Source of the DNA: Arabidopsis thaliana
Lineage: Eukaryota > Streptophyta > Magnoliopsida > Brassicales > Brassicaceae
Length of the DNA stretch: 64,000 nucleotides
Reading direction: 5' to 3'
NCBI RefSeq assembly: GCF_000001735.4
Contig: NC_003075.7
Location: forward strand, 5,147,001 to 5,211,000
The notes under the pieces were generated by a model, which was not told where the DNA came from, searched no databases, and was given only the letters and a program-made list of their open reading frames with translations. The translations under genes and the position numbers were made by a program. This document shows, in pieces, positions 47,713 to 59,605 of this stretch. The stretch's first letter is position 1. Each line of letters starts with the position of its first letter.

Positions 47713-48756
47713 ATGAGAGGTGTCGGAGGTCCGTTGCTGTCAATCGGAGATCTTCTCGCCGATCTCGGTGATGAAACTGGCCACTCCCCGCAAAATCATC
47801 CAAATCCTGAAGTTTCATCAAAATCATACTCTGATGATACCATCTCTGGACCCTTGGATCTAACCCGACTCTTTCAGGTCACTTTCTGATCCAAAATTTG
47901 CCTTCAGTTTCATTGATTCAATGGTTTTTTGATCTTTTAGGTGCCATGAATCGTTATCATTGTTCATCCATTATAGTGAATTGTGCGATTATTCGAAATC
48001 TTCGTTGTGTTATGCAATTTTATATCAATGCATTGTTCAAATTTTATGCATCATTGTGTTATGAGTCTGAATCAAGGTGTATCTGATTCTCATGAGAGGA
48101 ATGTTGAAATATTCTTGTGAATTTTTGAGTGATGCTTTTGTTGAAATTTTGTTCTGTAATTTCTTACTTAGTACTTGTAAGCCTCTATTGAAAGAATTGT
48201 TGATTTGTTTCAGGAGAACTATGATAAACTTAACGATGCGTTTGCTGGTTCTGATCACTCATGGACCTCCCTAACATTAGAGGTAACTATCTCTTGTTAT
48301 TTTTTTTTAGTCAAGTCTTTCCATGCCATGGATTTTACAAATACTGTGAATGAATAAGACGACATGGTTTATATTGAAAGAGTTTGATGTGTTCTTTTTG
48401 TTTTATTTCTGTTCCTTTTGATGAAAGTCCTTGGTCTTTTCATGTCGGTACGAAATCAATATATGGGATTCTCTAGATATGTTTTTCTAAGAAGAGGGAA
48501 ATGCAAATGAAATGTTTCTGTGGCTAGTAACGTATTCGTAGATTAGTTTCTTACTTGCTTGCTTCCCATTCTATTTCAGCTCTGCACTTCCCTAGAGACT
48601 GCTAACAAGTTGGTCCATGCCACAACCACAAATGCTAGATTGTTGTCAGAGAAGGTTGAAGAACTCGAGAAAATAGTGAAACGAGGAGACTCAGCAGTCG
48701 CAGCTGCCAGAACGGTTCACGCCACGGTTAACCAGAAAGGATTACCCTCTACGTGA
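47713..48756 (+). CDS. small conserved-looking protein of unknown function with C-terminal coiled coil
   Basis: Exons 47713-47877, 48214-48282 and 48580-48756, GT-AG with closed phases, giving 136 aa (position fits AT4G08240). It begins MRGVGGPLLSIGDLLADLGD; the middle is Ser/Asp/Pro-rich with TRLFQ at the first exon end; then ENYDKLNDAFAGSDHSWTSL; then a heptad-rich helix LCTSLETANKLVHATTTNAR, LLSEKVEELEKIVKRGDSAV, ending VHATVNQKGLPST. No signal peptide or membrane segment. The acidic N terminus plus coiled coil suggests an adaptor or complex subunit; that is inference. I do not recognise a named family. Confidence 0.8.
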
Positions 48757-49780
48757 TCAGTTAGGACATATAACAAACATCATATAATGCTTTACCAAGG
48801 TACAAACCAACCTGTTGGGTTTCTATTACTAAATCTTTGCAAGTAGGCTCCATGATTTTGTTAAATAACTTGAAGAACCTTCATATATTGAATCATTTAA
48901 AGATATAAATGTATAATCTTTTGACATTAATGGAAGCGCAAGCATATATTTAATTGGATTATTGGAGAATGTAGGGTTTGGTTCTACGGTCTGATAATAT
49001 ATATCTGTGAAATTACATTGAATGTGACTAGTGACCATCTGATTTTTTGCTTGTAATCAACTTGTAAACTACTTAAATTGCGTCACTGCTTGTGTCACTT
49101 GTGACTTGTTCCAACTTCTAAACCAAAACCTGTCATAGAGGTTAGGGAGATAAGTTCTGCTGTTTGCTTACTTAGTCTAGACAAGACTAATCAAAGTGGT
49201 CTTAAGATTGTGGGGATGATTCTTAGTTAAATTCTTAATTTTGGTTTTTTGTTGCGCTGTCCCTTGAATAATTTGATTAGATGTGAACCAAATCTCAATA
49301 ATGTCTTGTCTTTTTCTGTTTGGCACTTAGGTTCTGTCTGCTCAGCAAATATGTATTTTCATATAAATTATATAGTCCGTGCACTTTTATTGTATTTTAG
49401 ATTGTCACTAGTTAGGTTATATTAGAGGTTCATTAGTATGATTGGTCTAACAATTCTTACTTGTTTTGTTTTAATTTCCCTGTTGATCATATTGATACAT
49501 ATAAACATGGATTAATATTGTTGGACAATTCTCACTTGTTTTTGTTTATTTTCCTGATCACAGTGGTCCTGCTGCTTCTTACAAGGACCACAGGTTGTTC
49601 GACCTCCCTGAAAGGGGACCATATACTTTTAGATTTGACTTCGAAGATATATATTTTGTTCTTTCAAGTTTCAACATTTGACTTCAAAGATTTACTTATA
49701 AATATGGAACTCGTACTCTCTTGGGTCCTACTACACTATCTATATAATTCTGCATTGCCCGTTTCTTCATTTTTACCTGC
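48757..49780. other. intergenic: SCL26 promoter
   Basis: 3' UTR of the 136-aa gene and about 700 bp of SCL26 upstream sequence. A pair of similar strings containing TTGATCATATTGATACATATA and ACTTGTTTT lies around 49440-49560. No gene seen. Confidence 0.5.
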
Positions 49781-51238
49781 ATGACCATGAATTATCCTTA
49801 CGAGGACTTCTTGGACCTCTTCTTCTCTACCCACACTGACCCGCTTGCCACGGCTGCAAGCACCTCTTCGAATGGTTATAGCTTGAATGATCTTGACATT
49901 GATTGGGACTGTGACTTCCGTGATGTCATTGAATCCATTATGGGTGATGAAGGAGCCATGATGGAACCGGAATCGGAAGCTGTTCCAATGCTTCATGACC
50001 AGGAGGGACTTTGTAACTCTGCGTCAACGGGTTTGTCTGTGGCTGATGGGGTTAGTTTTGGTGAGCCTAAGACTGATGAATCAAAGGGCTTGAGGTTGGT
50101 TCACTTACTTGTGGCTGCTGCTGATGCGTCAACTGGTGCGAACAAGTCTAGAGAGCTAACTCGGGTTATACTTGCAAGGCTTAAAGATTTGGTTTCTCCT
50201 GGTGACCGAACTAACATGGAGAGGTTAGCTGCTCACTTCACCAACGGACTTTCAAAGTTGCTCGAACGAGATAGTGTTCTGTGTCCCCAACAACATCGTG
50301 ATGATGTCTATGATCAGGCGGATGTGATCTCAGCGTTCGAACTGCTGCAAAACATGTCTCCATATGTCAACTTTGGTTACCTCACTGCCACACAGGCTAT
50401 TCTTGAAGCTGTGAAGTATGAACGTCGAATCCATATAGTGGATTACGATATCAATGAAGGCGTTCAGTGGGCTTCATTGATGCAAGCCTTGGTGTCTAGA
50501 AATACAGGCCCGTCAGCCCAACATCTTAGAATCACGGCTTTGTCACGAGCAACAAACGGTAAAAAATCCGTGGCTGCAGTCCAAGAGACTGGGCGGCGTC
50601 TAACTGCGTTTGCCGATTCTATCGGCCAGCCATTTTCATATCAACACTGTAAACTTGACACCAATGCATTCAGCACATCATCTTTGAAACTTGTAAGAGG
50701 AGAAGCAGTGGTAATCAATTGTATGTTGCATCTTCCTCGGTTTAGTCACCAAACACCCAGTTCAGTCATTTCCTTTTTGTCGGAAGCTAAAACTCTAAAC
50801 CCGAAACTTGTTACGCTTGTTCACGAAGAAGTTGGTCTGATGGGAAACCAAGGTTTTCTATATCGTTTTATGGACTTGCTACATCAGTTCTCAGCCATAT
50901 TCGACTCTCTAGAGGCAGGCCTTTCAATCGCTAACCCGGCCCGTGGCTTTGTTGAGCGTGTTTTTATCGGTCCTTGGGTTGCTAATTGGTTGACGCGTAT
51001 CACCGCTAATGATGCAGAAGTCGAGAGCTTTGCTTCGTGGCCACAGTGGTTAGAGACTAATGGGTTCAAACCCTTGGAAGTGAGCTTTACCAACCGTTGT
51101 CAAGCAAAACTCCTTTTGAGTTTGTTTAATGATGGATTTAGAGTGGAAGAATTGGGCCAAAACGGGCTCGTTTTGGGATGGAAATCTCGGCGTCTTGTGT
51201 CGGCCTCCTTTTGGGCCTCGTGCCAGACGAATCAGTAA
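49781..51238 (+). CDS. SCL26: GRAS-family transcription regulator, scarecrow-like 26
   Basis: Intronless, 485 aa from the ATG at 49781; a second Met two codons later (49787) would give 483 aa, and the choice cannot be settled from sequence. Matches AT4G08250. Nuclear GRAS protein. Variable acidic N terminus to about residue 105 (YPYEDFLDLFFST, NDLDIDWDCDFRDVIESIMG), then the leucine-heptad region LRLVHLLVAAADAS and ARLKDLVS; the VHIID motif as RRIHIVDYDINEGVQWASLM at about 215-235; LRITALS; the PFYRE-type region with VINCMLHLPRF; and the SAW end WKSRRLVSASFWASC with conserved Trp. Full-length and intact. The family acts through other transcription factors rather than by strong DNA binding. 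Confidence 0.95.
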   Translation: MTMNYPYEDFLDLFFSTHTDPLATAASTSSNGYSLNDLDIDWDCDFRDVIESIMGDEGAMMEPESEAVPMLHDQEGLCNSASTGLSVADGVSFGEPKTDESKGLRLVHLLVAAADASTGANKSRELTRVILARLKDLVSPGDRTNMERLAAHFTNGLSKLLERDSVLCPQQHRDDVYDQADVISAFELLQNMSPYVNFGYLTATQAILEAVKYERRIHIVDYDINEGVQWASLMQALVSRNTGPSAQHLRITALSRATNGKKSVAAVQETGRRLTAFADSIGQPFSYQHCKLDTNAFSTSSLKLVRGEAVVINCMLHLPRFSHQTPSSVISFLSEAKTLNPKLVTLVHEEVGLMGNQGFLYRFMDLLHQFSAIFDSLEAGLSIANPARGFVERVFIGPWVANWLTRITANDAEVESFASWPQWLETNGFKPLEVSFTNRCQAKLLLSLFNDGFRVEELGQNGLVLGWKSRRLVSASFWASCQTNQ

Positions 51239-53464
51239 ATTCTCGTTTTTGCATTCTCGAGTACATTACATAAGATAGTCCCTTTTTTTCCTTTTTTGAT
51301 ATAATGGTTTATGAAGACATCAAATTATGTGAATATCGAACGTGTAATTTCTCAAAAATGACAGTTTAGTTTAATATGACAAGTAATTGAGCCACGACAT
51401 TGCATTGTATGTTGAATCTTTAATCTTCTATATAAATTAAAATGAGAAACTCGACAATCGTTTTACACAAGACTATGTTTGAATATACGTGTTAATATGT
51501 TGTAGTAATTTTGGTAGCGGACCAAGCCATACTTGGGTACAAGCGGACCAAGGCCATACTTGTAGCCGCAAACAACATAAATAATATTTTTGGTCAAAGT
51601 TTCATCATTGGAATTGGTAACTCTCTTAATTGAAGTGGTGGAACTAGGGTTCCAACCTTCCTCTTTTCATAAAGCTTGTTTAATTTATTTATTTTATCTG
51701 CTTGCAGCCTATAATAGTTTAAGCTGCATAGAAGCGGAAACGGAAACGCTCGGAATTGCTCGAAATCGTCTCAGAATCGCGATTCCTAAAATGATGTGTT
51801 TGGAAACGTGGAGGAAACGGACAATTCAGCTTTTGAAGCGTCGGTGGTTGAGATCGACAATGTCTCTACCGTAAATCAAAGATGAAACAAGTCAAAAACA
51901 TCTTTTTGGGCTTATAATTGATAAAAATACATCAAGTTATGTTTGGGCCAAATAGCTCATTTTGTAAACAAAGTAAAAGTTAAAACCTAATCTATATATA
52001 CATTATTGGAGATTTTGTGGCCAAAAGATCATTTGCTTATGCATTTATTACAATTCCCTTTGCATTAAATAATTTGTGTCTGCATTAAATATACAAAATG
52101 GGCTAATTATCAATATTATTATCTACATATACATTTTTGCAGTCATTTTAGCAAATAAATCCTCAAGTTGGAACTTATTTACAAAGAATGCCATTAGCAT
52201 TAATCATTATCAATTAATTAATATTCCTAATTATTAGTATTTCTTTATCTAATATTTCTCCATCAATTCTAATTACTTTTAAAAATGAGAAATCTTAGGA
52301 CTTTATTAATATGATACTTTATTAAAGATAAATATTATGGTTATTTAAAGTTTATAAAATATTTAGAGTATTTAATGAAAAACGTTTAGAATATATATAA
52401 TAAATACAATCTATAAAATCAAATAACCATTTCAAAAGATTTATTTTAAAATTGATTTGAATTATAAATCTTTTAATAAAAATATTATTAGAACAAAAAA
52501 TAATAATGTTTAATTTTACCGAACTAGATTAGATGGTGGGACGAGTTTAGAATACTATAGTATATGGATTTTTATAACAATTAAATAACCATTTGAAAGA
52601 AAAAAATAAATTACTTTGAATTATATATTTTTAAATTAAAGTATTATTAAAACAAAAATAACAAAAAAAAAAATGTTTAATTTCACTGAACATTATAGAT
52701 ATGTTTAATTGTAGGACGGGTTTGGTCGATAGTAATACGAGACGGTATACCACAGGTGAAATCTATTAGATATGTTTAATTTTACTGAACGAGATTAGAT
52801 GGTATGACGGGTTTGGATTGATAGTAATACGAAACGATATAGTACGGATGAAATCCTAAATATAACAATTAAAATACAATTATATTATATTAAACACTAA
52901 ACAAAACAAACAATATTAATAAAATAAATATAATTTAAATTTAAATTATATAGTTATAATCTAGATTTTAACTTAATAAACTGTATGTTATTGTTTCCAT
53001 ATTTTTTAAACAGCAAAAATCAAACATATTAATTGTATACTAAAAAAATAGATATAAGAGTTGTACATTTAGAAAATACAAAGCATTAAATCATATATAT
53101 CTTTAATCTACTAAACAAATTAAATTTTTAGTTTCTTAAAAAATCACCGAATGGATTAAAACCATATGTATTTATTTCATAACGGCTAAATACATATACT
53201 ACTCTTACGACATTCCAGAGTTCTTGTATTTTTCACAAACTATATAGTCTAAAATCAAGTAAAATAAATTGAATTTTACATAATATAGTTTATCGTGCTT
53301 TTATTAGATGCACTATACATTTTAACCGTAATCCCAACTAACATACTAAGAAAACACATATTATAAATATATTTGATTCGGATCCTTCATTAATCTTTTG
53401 CTAAAAGCCAAAAACAAATAACGACATTAAATAATCCAATATATTCCGAGATTTGCTTCGTCAA
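51239..53464. other. AT-rich intergenic with decayed repeats
   Basis: SCL26 3' UTR to about 51480. A 27-bp unit GCGGACCAAG(G)CCATACTTG is tandemly doubled at about 51517-51563. An unusual patch with CGGAAACGGAAACGCTCGGA lies at 51735-51830. The rest is AT-rich, with the repeat family at 52500-52860. No gene. Confidence 0.5.
52500..52860. repeat. three diverged copies of an unidentified repeat
   Basis: Copies begin near 52507, 52672 and 52770 with TGTTTAATTT(T/C)AC(C/T)GAAC and share GATTAGATGGT, GACGGGTTTGG and GATAGTAATACGA(G/A)ACG. Decayed transposon sequence; family unknown. Confidence 0.6.
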
Positions 53465-53846
53465 TATTTTTAAGGGAATGTGACACGTTTACGCACTTTT
53501 AGACTATCTTATTCCTTTGGGAATGTTACACTATTAGGCACTTTTAGAAAATCTTTTTACGTTTGAGGCACTTTCCAAGGTTCAGGCACTTTTCCTTGTT
53601 TCTGGAAGATAAAAAGACAATTATATCCTTTCCAAATTAAACCATAAATTGTTTAACCAGTTCGATTGGTTTTGTTTTCTGTGTTATCTAATAAAACACA
53701 CGTGTAATACATGTTCCTTCTATTTCGTGTCGGTTGAGATCTTGAGATGAGAAAGAGAGTTATCTCACAATTACAGCAAATAAATGGATATTTTTAAAAA
53801 ATAAATAATATATAGTGTCGCTCTTCATCTCTAAAACCAAATTCTT

Positions 53847-54865
53847 ATGGAGGATCGGTTCTCCGCTATCACCAATCTTCATGGAGATCATAAACAGGTA
53901 ATTTCAAACTTCAAATTCATTTTTCAATTTAGGTTTAGAATTGAATCGAATTGGAGATTTTGATTCAATTGATTAGCAATTACAGCTCAAATTAGGATTT
54001 AGGGATTGGATTAATAAGCTATCTAAAATTAGGATTCTTCATGATGTTGTTTGGGGAAAATTGAAATTCTAAATAGAATTAGAAGTTTTACAGAATCATT
54101 TGATACAATTGTATAGTTATTGATGAATCTCTATGTATTGTGTATTCTAAACGTTGTTTTGCTTTGTGATAATTTGCAGGCAATATTTGGAGTCTATGTT
54201 GGTCATGGAGGAGTTAAAGCGGCTGAGTTTGCAGCTAAGAACTTAGATAAGAACATTGTAGAAGAAGTAGTTGGTAAAAGACACGAGTTGGAGATAGCTG
54301 AAGCGGTGGAAACGTAGTTACTTGACTACAGACGCAACGTTTCTTAAGGAGGAAGGTTTTAAGGGTGGTTCATCCTGTGTCACGGCTTTGGTTAGCGAAG
54401 GGAGCCTTGTTGTGTCAAACGCCGGTGACTGTCGTGCTGTTATGAGTGTAGGAGGTGTAGCTAAAGTTTTATTTTCTGATCATTGTCCGTCTAGAGATGA
54501 TGAACGGAAAAGAATTGAAACCACGGGAGGATATGTTGATACGTTTCACGTTGTGGAGAATCCAGGGATCCTTAGTTGTGCCAAGAGGAATCGGAGATGC
54601 TCAACTTAAGAAATGGGTTATAGCTGAACCAGAGACAAAGATCTCGAGAGTTGAGCATGACCATGAGTTCTTAATCTTGGCATCACATGGTTTATGGGAT
54701 AAGGTAAGTAACCAAGAAGCAGTAGACATTGCTCGTCCCTTCTGCTTACGAACCGAGAAGCCATTGTTGTTAGCAGCTTGTAAGAAGCTTGTTGATCTCT
54801 CGGCTTCACGAGGCTCGTTTGATGATATCAGTGTGATGTTGATCCCATTGCGCCAGTTCGTATAG
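53847..54865 (+). pseudogene. protein phosphatase 2C pseudogene
   Basis: Exon 53847-53897 (MEDRFSAITNLHGDHKQ) splices by GT-AG to 54180-54865. The reading frame breaks twice: at about 54310 (stop after EIAEAVET, then [13 protein letters not shown] resumes in another frame) and at about 54553 (the frame of GGYVDTFH gives way to that of WRIQGSL). PP2C motifs are clear: [68 protein letters not shown]. Two metal-binding Asp positions are altered: the family's DGHGG is VGHGG, and ASDGLWD is ASHGLWD. It resembles AT4G08260, which annotation lists as PP2C-like; by this reading it cannot be an active phosphatase. It lies inside the MULE at 53474-57009. Confidence 0.85.
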
Positions 54866-56600
54866 AAAAGAGAGGCATCTTAGAAGATTTTAGATATATG
54901 ACATTAGAATTTCTATGATTTAGTCCTTTTGTTTTACTTAATTCACTCATTCCAAGGTTTTTTCGAGTCATTTTCAAGGTTTCATCCTCAAAGGCGAATT
55001 CAATAGAAAGGGACATTGCTATAAGTGTGACAAGGGATGGTCGTTTCAGATCTTATTTAGCTAGAGGAGGCCCTGGATGGTTACTTTCCAGAATTGAAGA
55101 AGACAAGCGAAGATGACTTTGTGGAATTTTCTTTTCTTTACCTTTGGAATTTTCTTTTCTTTACCTTTGGTTATTGTTTGGAGTTTTCATGCTCTGTTTT
55201 TTTATGGATGTATGCTCTATACTTTGTTTTGACTTTTCAATTAATATTATACCAGACGGCAAAAAAAAAATTGAGTGAACAAAGCTAAACTCAATGTGGC
55301 TTAAGTTGATCTTGTCTTGTATAAACATTGAGCTTTATGATGGTGCTAAGAATTTGATCGAGTTGGACTCCAATGTTAATGTTGAATGAGCAAACAAAAA
55401 AGTGTTAATTTTATCGAGCTATAAACACATTCGCAGCAAATCAAAGACATACTTGTCCATTAATGAATGTCCAAGAAGTCCAGTCCATATGGTTATCTAG
55501 TGACTCACATGGTAGTTTCATACTAATACATAAGTTTATACATGAACAAGAAACTATCCAAGCAGTCTAGTCCATATGGTCATCTAATGACTCACATGAT
55601 CGTTTCATACTAATACATAAGTTTATACGAGGAACAATAAACGTCAATCCAAAGTACATTATCCATTATGACCATTTATCCATATGTGTATAGACAGTTA
55701 AGTAACAATGATATGTAACCAAGTTTCTTGATGTGCATCTCAGGTCTCAAAGTATACTCTAACACTTTACAAGTAGCCATCCACAAGCGACCATTTCGTG
55801 TTGACCATATATAGTTATACTTGTACGGATCAATTACAAATTGAAGAATAGTTATGATTTATAAGGATAAGCAAAACCCAAAATTATTAAATTTAAATGG
55901 ACACCATCAATTGAAAAAAAGAGATTGAAAAAATAGTTATTTGAGTTAATAGTCGATGGAAACTATTTTGGGTACAAAAGAGGAAACCAACATACAAAAA
56001 TGGTCACCAAACCTGCAAAAGTACATTGTTCATATGGACAATACAAAATGGATACCACAAAATTGGAAATAGAAGCATATAATGAATTTTTTGGTGTTCA
56101 ATTAATCTATATTGGATCATACACTTGAAATGGTTCATTTGATATGAATACTTTGGCATTGACGAGACGTTAAATACTCAAAAAGCCATATAATTTGACA
56201 GCAAACTTAGAGACAAGTTCAAGTAAAGTACGAGAGGAAGGTAAAGAGAAACGTGTCCAAATATCGTTGTCCACAAAGCTCTGTTCATTTAACACTGCTA
56301 GATCTTCTCGATTGGATTTTAAGTTTTAAATACAAGTCAAAGTTTGATTTTAAATACCAAACATCTCAAGATATAACATAAATGATCACAAGTTCAAGGG
56401 ACTAATCTCTTCACCGGTGCGAAGGTTTAATAAATACACAATTATCAATAGTCAATCTCGTTTCATTATCTTTAATCATGTTACGAGAATGGTGAGTCCA
56501 TAACACAATCCGTTACACAACCGTCAATTACAATTTCAAATACTAATTTGTCTATAACATATCCATGATAACAAGTCCACATAAATTTGTTCACATAAAC
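54866..56600. other. non-coding interior of the PP2C-carrying MULE
   Basis: 3' flank of the PP2C copy followed by AT-rich sequence without a domain-bearing frame. Contains the tandem duplication at 55471-55644. Confidence 0.5.
55471..55644. repeat. 87-bp tandem duplication
   Basis: Copies 55471-55557 and 55558-55644, each starting CCAAG(A/C)AGTC(C/T)AGTCCATATGG and ending ACATAAGTTTATAC. By eye about 10 differences. Confidence 0.85.
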
Positions 56601-56618
56601 GTCTCCCATGATTCTTTC

Positions 56619-56711
56619 AAACAAACCATATTCAGATATGATAGAAGTCTTAAATATAATCCTGAAGTCACAAAGCTGGTCCTAGATACCTGGAAAGCTG
56701 ACCATCGTATT
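56619..56711 (+). repeat. patch copied from the neighbouring LINE
   Basis: 56619-56711 matches 59984-60094 of the LINE ORF2 essentially base for base, starting AAACAAACCATATTCAG and passing through AGCTGGTCCTAGATACC, except for an 18-bp deletion after CTGGAAAG(C). The LINE start and tail are not present, so it is not an independent LINE insertion. The string TCTCCCATGATTCTT flanks the patch on both sides (56602-56616 and 56741-56755). Confidence 0.9.
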
Positions 56712-56770
56712 ACACATAAATTTCAAATACTTTTTCTCTCTCTCCCATGATTCTTACGCACACTAAAAAA

Positions 56771-56900
<130 letters not shown>

Positions 56901-57606
56901 TAGTTAAGAGGATATTTTAGTAAAAAAACATAGAGAAAGTGTCTACTCCTTTGGAAGTGCCTAAACACGGAAATAATTTTTAAAAAGTGTCTAAGAGTGT
57001 AATATTCTTTATTTTTAATATGATTTGTCTACAAAAAAAAAAAAAAAAACAGTAAATATGTTTATTTCGAATATAAATCAAAATATTTTGTATTTTTCAA
57101 TTTGTTAGAGATAAAACAAAAAATTCACCATAAATCGAATGCCATTAATTGAAAAATACAAAATACTTTAACAATAAAATATAAATGAAAATATTAATGT
57201 TATAAATATATTCCGATATTTTCTCATTTACCAAATATAATAAATTAAGTATATATCCAAAAAAATATTCGACATACATTCCATCCAAATATTTTGTTTT
57301 TGTCATATCTTAATATGTAAACAATTAATAGTATAAATGTAAACGTTAAATTATTAGCAATTATACTAAAACCATCTATTTTTGTTTAATAAATCAAATA
57401 TATAGTACTGCTCTTTCTTCTTCTTCTCCCACCAAAACGAGATATTTGACATAATAGAGAAATAATTGTTCGAGTATTAGGGAAAAATTTCTCTCCCAAG
57501 CACGGTATCCAAAGAGGATATTATCAGTATGTCTCCCGCTTTTAACCAGATCTATTTTACTTTTACATCCCAAAAGTAGAAATTTTTAACGGTTATTACC
57601 CAAACA

Positions 57607-59605
57607 TGATGAACTCCGTTGAGATAATGGGTGATTCCGACGTCTCCTCCGGCAAGTATCTCCTCTTGGTTACTTTTGCTTCCAATCCTAACATCTGTTT
57701 CACCTCTGCGTCCTCACTACAAGAATGCTTCTCAGGTAGCTTTTCTCTTCACTGTGTTTAGGTGCCTGTGGTATTCTCTTGTATGTTAACCTGCTTAAGC
57801 CTCCACAACTTTTTAAACCTTTTAAACCTTGTTGCTGCTCCGAGAGCATTTATTGAGTCCTCTGAAGATCTGTTTTTACCCATCCTACTACCCCACAACC
57901 ATTACTATACTCACCAGCTTCTAGATACTTCTAAGCTCATTGAAGAAAATGAGTTAACCCTCATGGGTAGACTAACCAACCCGCCTGCCGAAAGACTTTG
58001 GTCTTTATTCCTCTTTCTTGCTAATAGATGGAATCTGAGAGGGAAAGCCATTGGCTCAGATCTTGGAAAATGTTGCTTTCAGTTTCGTTTTGACTATGAA
58101 GAAGATTTCTAGAAGGTCCTTGACAATAGACCCTACCACTATGATCAATGGATGGTCATTTTACAGCGATGGGAGCCAATAATTTCTGACTCTTTCCCAT
58201 CATGATTCCTTTCTGGATAGAGCTTCGGGGCCTCCCTAAACACTATTGGCAGTATGAGATGCTGAATTCTATCGGCGAAGAACTTGGCAAAATTATGGAT
58301 GTGGACATCAGCCCCTCTGCTGCAAAACTTCGTGTTCTCATTAATGGTCTGGAACCATTAACAAAAGACACTGTCGTTGAATTCCAGAATGGAAATGAGG
58401 CTCTGGTAACCTTGGAGTATAAAAACCTTAAAAACCACTGTCACCATTGCCTAAGACTGTCCCATGAAACCAAAAACTGCCCTGGAGTACTAGCCTCAAA
58501 AGGGAAACCTCTGTTTTCCCCCCAGGCGGTTAGTTCTACTGACTCAAAAGGAGTATCCAGAAATTACTACACGTCTAAGGATAACTTCACTGCCCCTAGA
58601 AACGTCCCATTGATCTCTGCAAGTTCATGATTATCTCAGGAAGCTACAAATAATTTGAAGAGGAACAGGGAAAACTTAAGTACTGGAGGGCCTTACCAGT
58701 CTGCAGAGAGATCTCAGAGGCATAGGGAGACTAGAGGATACTTTGATCGTCCCCGTCAGTATGACAGACCAGTGCATAGAACTCAAACACCATCGAGATC
58801 AGGATCCCACAGGGATAGGGCTCATACACCTGAAAATTTCCAATGGAGAGAAAAATCTCTACGTGAGAACAGAACAGTCCCTGCAGTTTCTGACATTTCC
58901 CGGCCAAGGAGACCTCCTCTTGAAAGATCTCCTGTGCCCCTGGAGATCCAAAGTCAGCTCCCAGACCCTTTAGGGAGACAAGAATCCCAGGAAGTCTTCC
59001 TACCAACCCCTGCAATCCCCTCAAAAGATCAGATACTTGGTGAACTAAGAGATGTTACAGTTCAATACATCACTTGTGCAGACCCAACTGAGAGTGCTGT
59101 TAGAAGACAAAGAGTTCTACAGGGTGAAGCAAATAACCTTATGAGTACCAAGGCTGATAAAATTATTGAAGCAGTTGTAGCCTCTGCACCTGCAACCCCT
59201 TCTTCTTCAACATCCCCTGGCTCAAAGAGTCCCACTTCACCTGTGGTTACTCTAATCAAAGATTTGGTTAAACAACCAAAAAGAGGGCGTGGGAGGCCAC
59301 CTCTTTCAAAACAAATGGGTAAACCACCCATCAACCTGAAGGGAGCAAAGTCCCAGAAAAGAAACTTTGTGAAAGGTTCCCCCAAAAAGCCTTATGTTGC
59401 CATCCCCAAGTCTAAAAATGCTGCCTCCATTGTAGGCCCTAGTAATCCTAAAGTTGGACTAGTCTGTCCACCCTCTGATACAAGTCATTCTAACAAGTAT
59501 GGCTCATCAATTAGCAGTAAAAGAAATGCACCAAATATCGATCTTATACCTGCTTCAAGGAAAACCAAGGTGGATTTTCAGAATCCATCTCTCCCTCTTC
59601 CTTGA
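57607..59605 (+). pseudogene. LINE ORF1 (DUF4283 plus zinc knuckle), broken
   Basis: A possible start at 57607 (MMNSVEIMGDSD) is soon lost. DUF4283-like sequence follows (LIEENELTLMGRLTNPPAER, then WNLRGKAIGSDLGKCCFQFR) to a stop at about 58110 after YEEDF. The same frame then resumes (KVLDNRPYHYDQWMVILQRW) and, after another shift, the frame from 58202 reads IPFWIELRGLPKHYW and contains a CCHC knuckle CHHCLRLSHETKNC at 58439-58480. A stop at 58628 precedes a long basic, Pro/Ser-rich tail (58655-59605), which includes the AT-hook-like KRGRGRPPLSK at about 59278-59310. In plant L1 elements ORF1 is the RNA-binding chaperone. Confidence 0.8.

Noticed and set aside
58731..59024. 97-codon minus-strand ORF in the LINE
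   Set aside because: Shadow of the LINE ORF1 tail; no domain.
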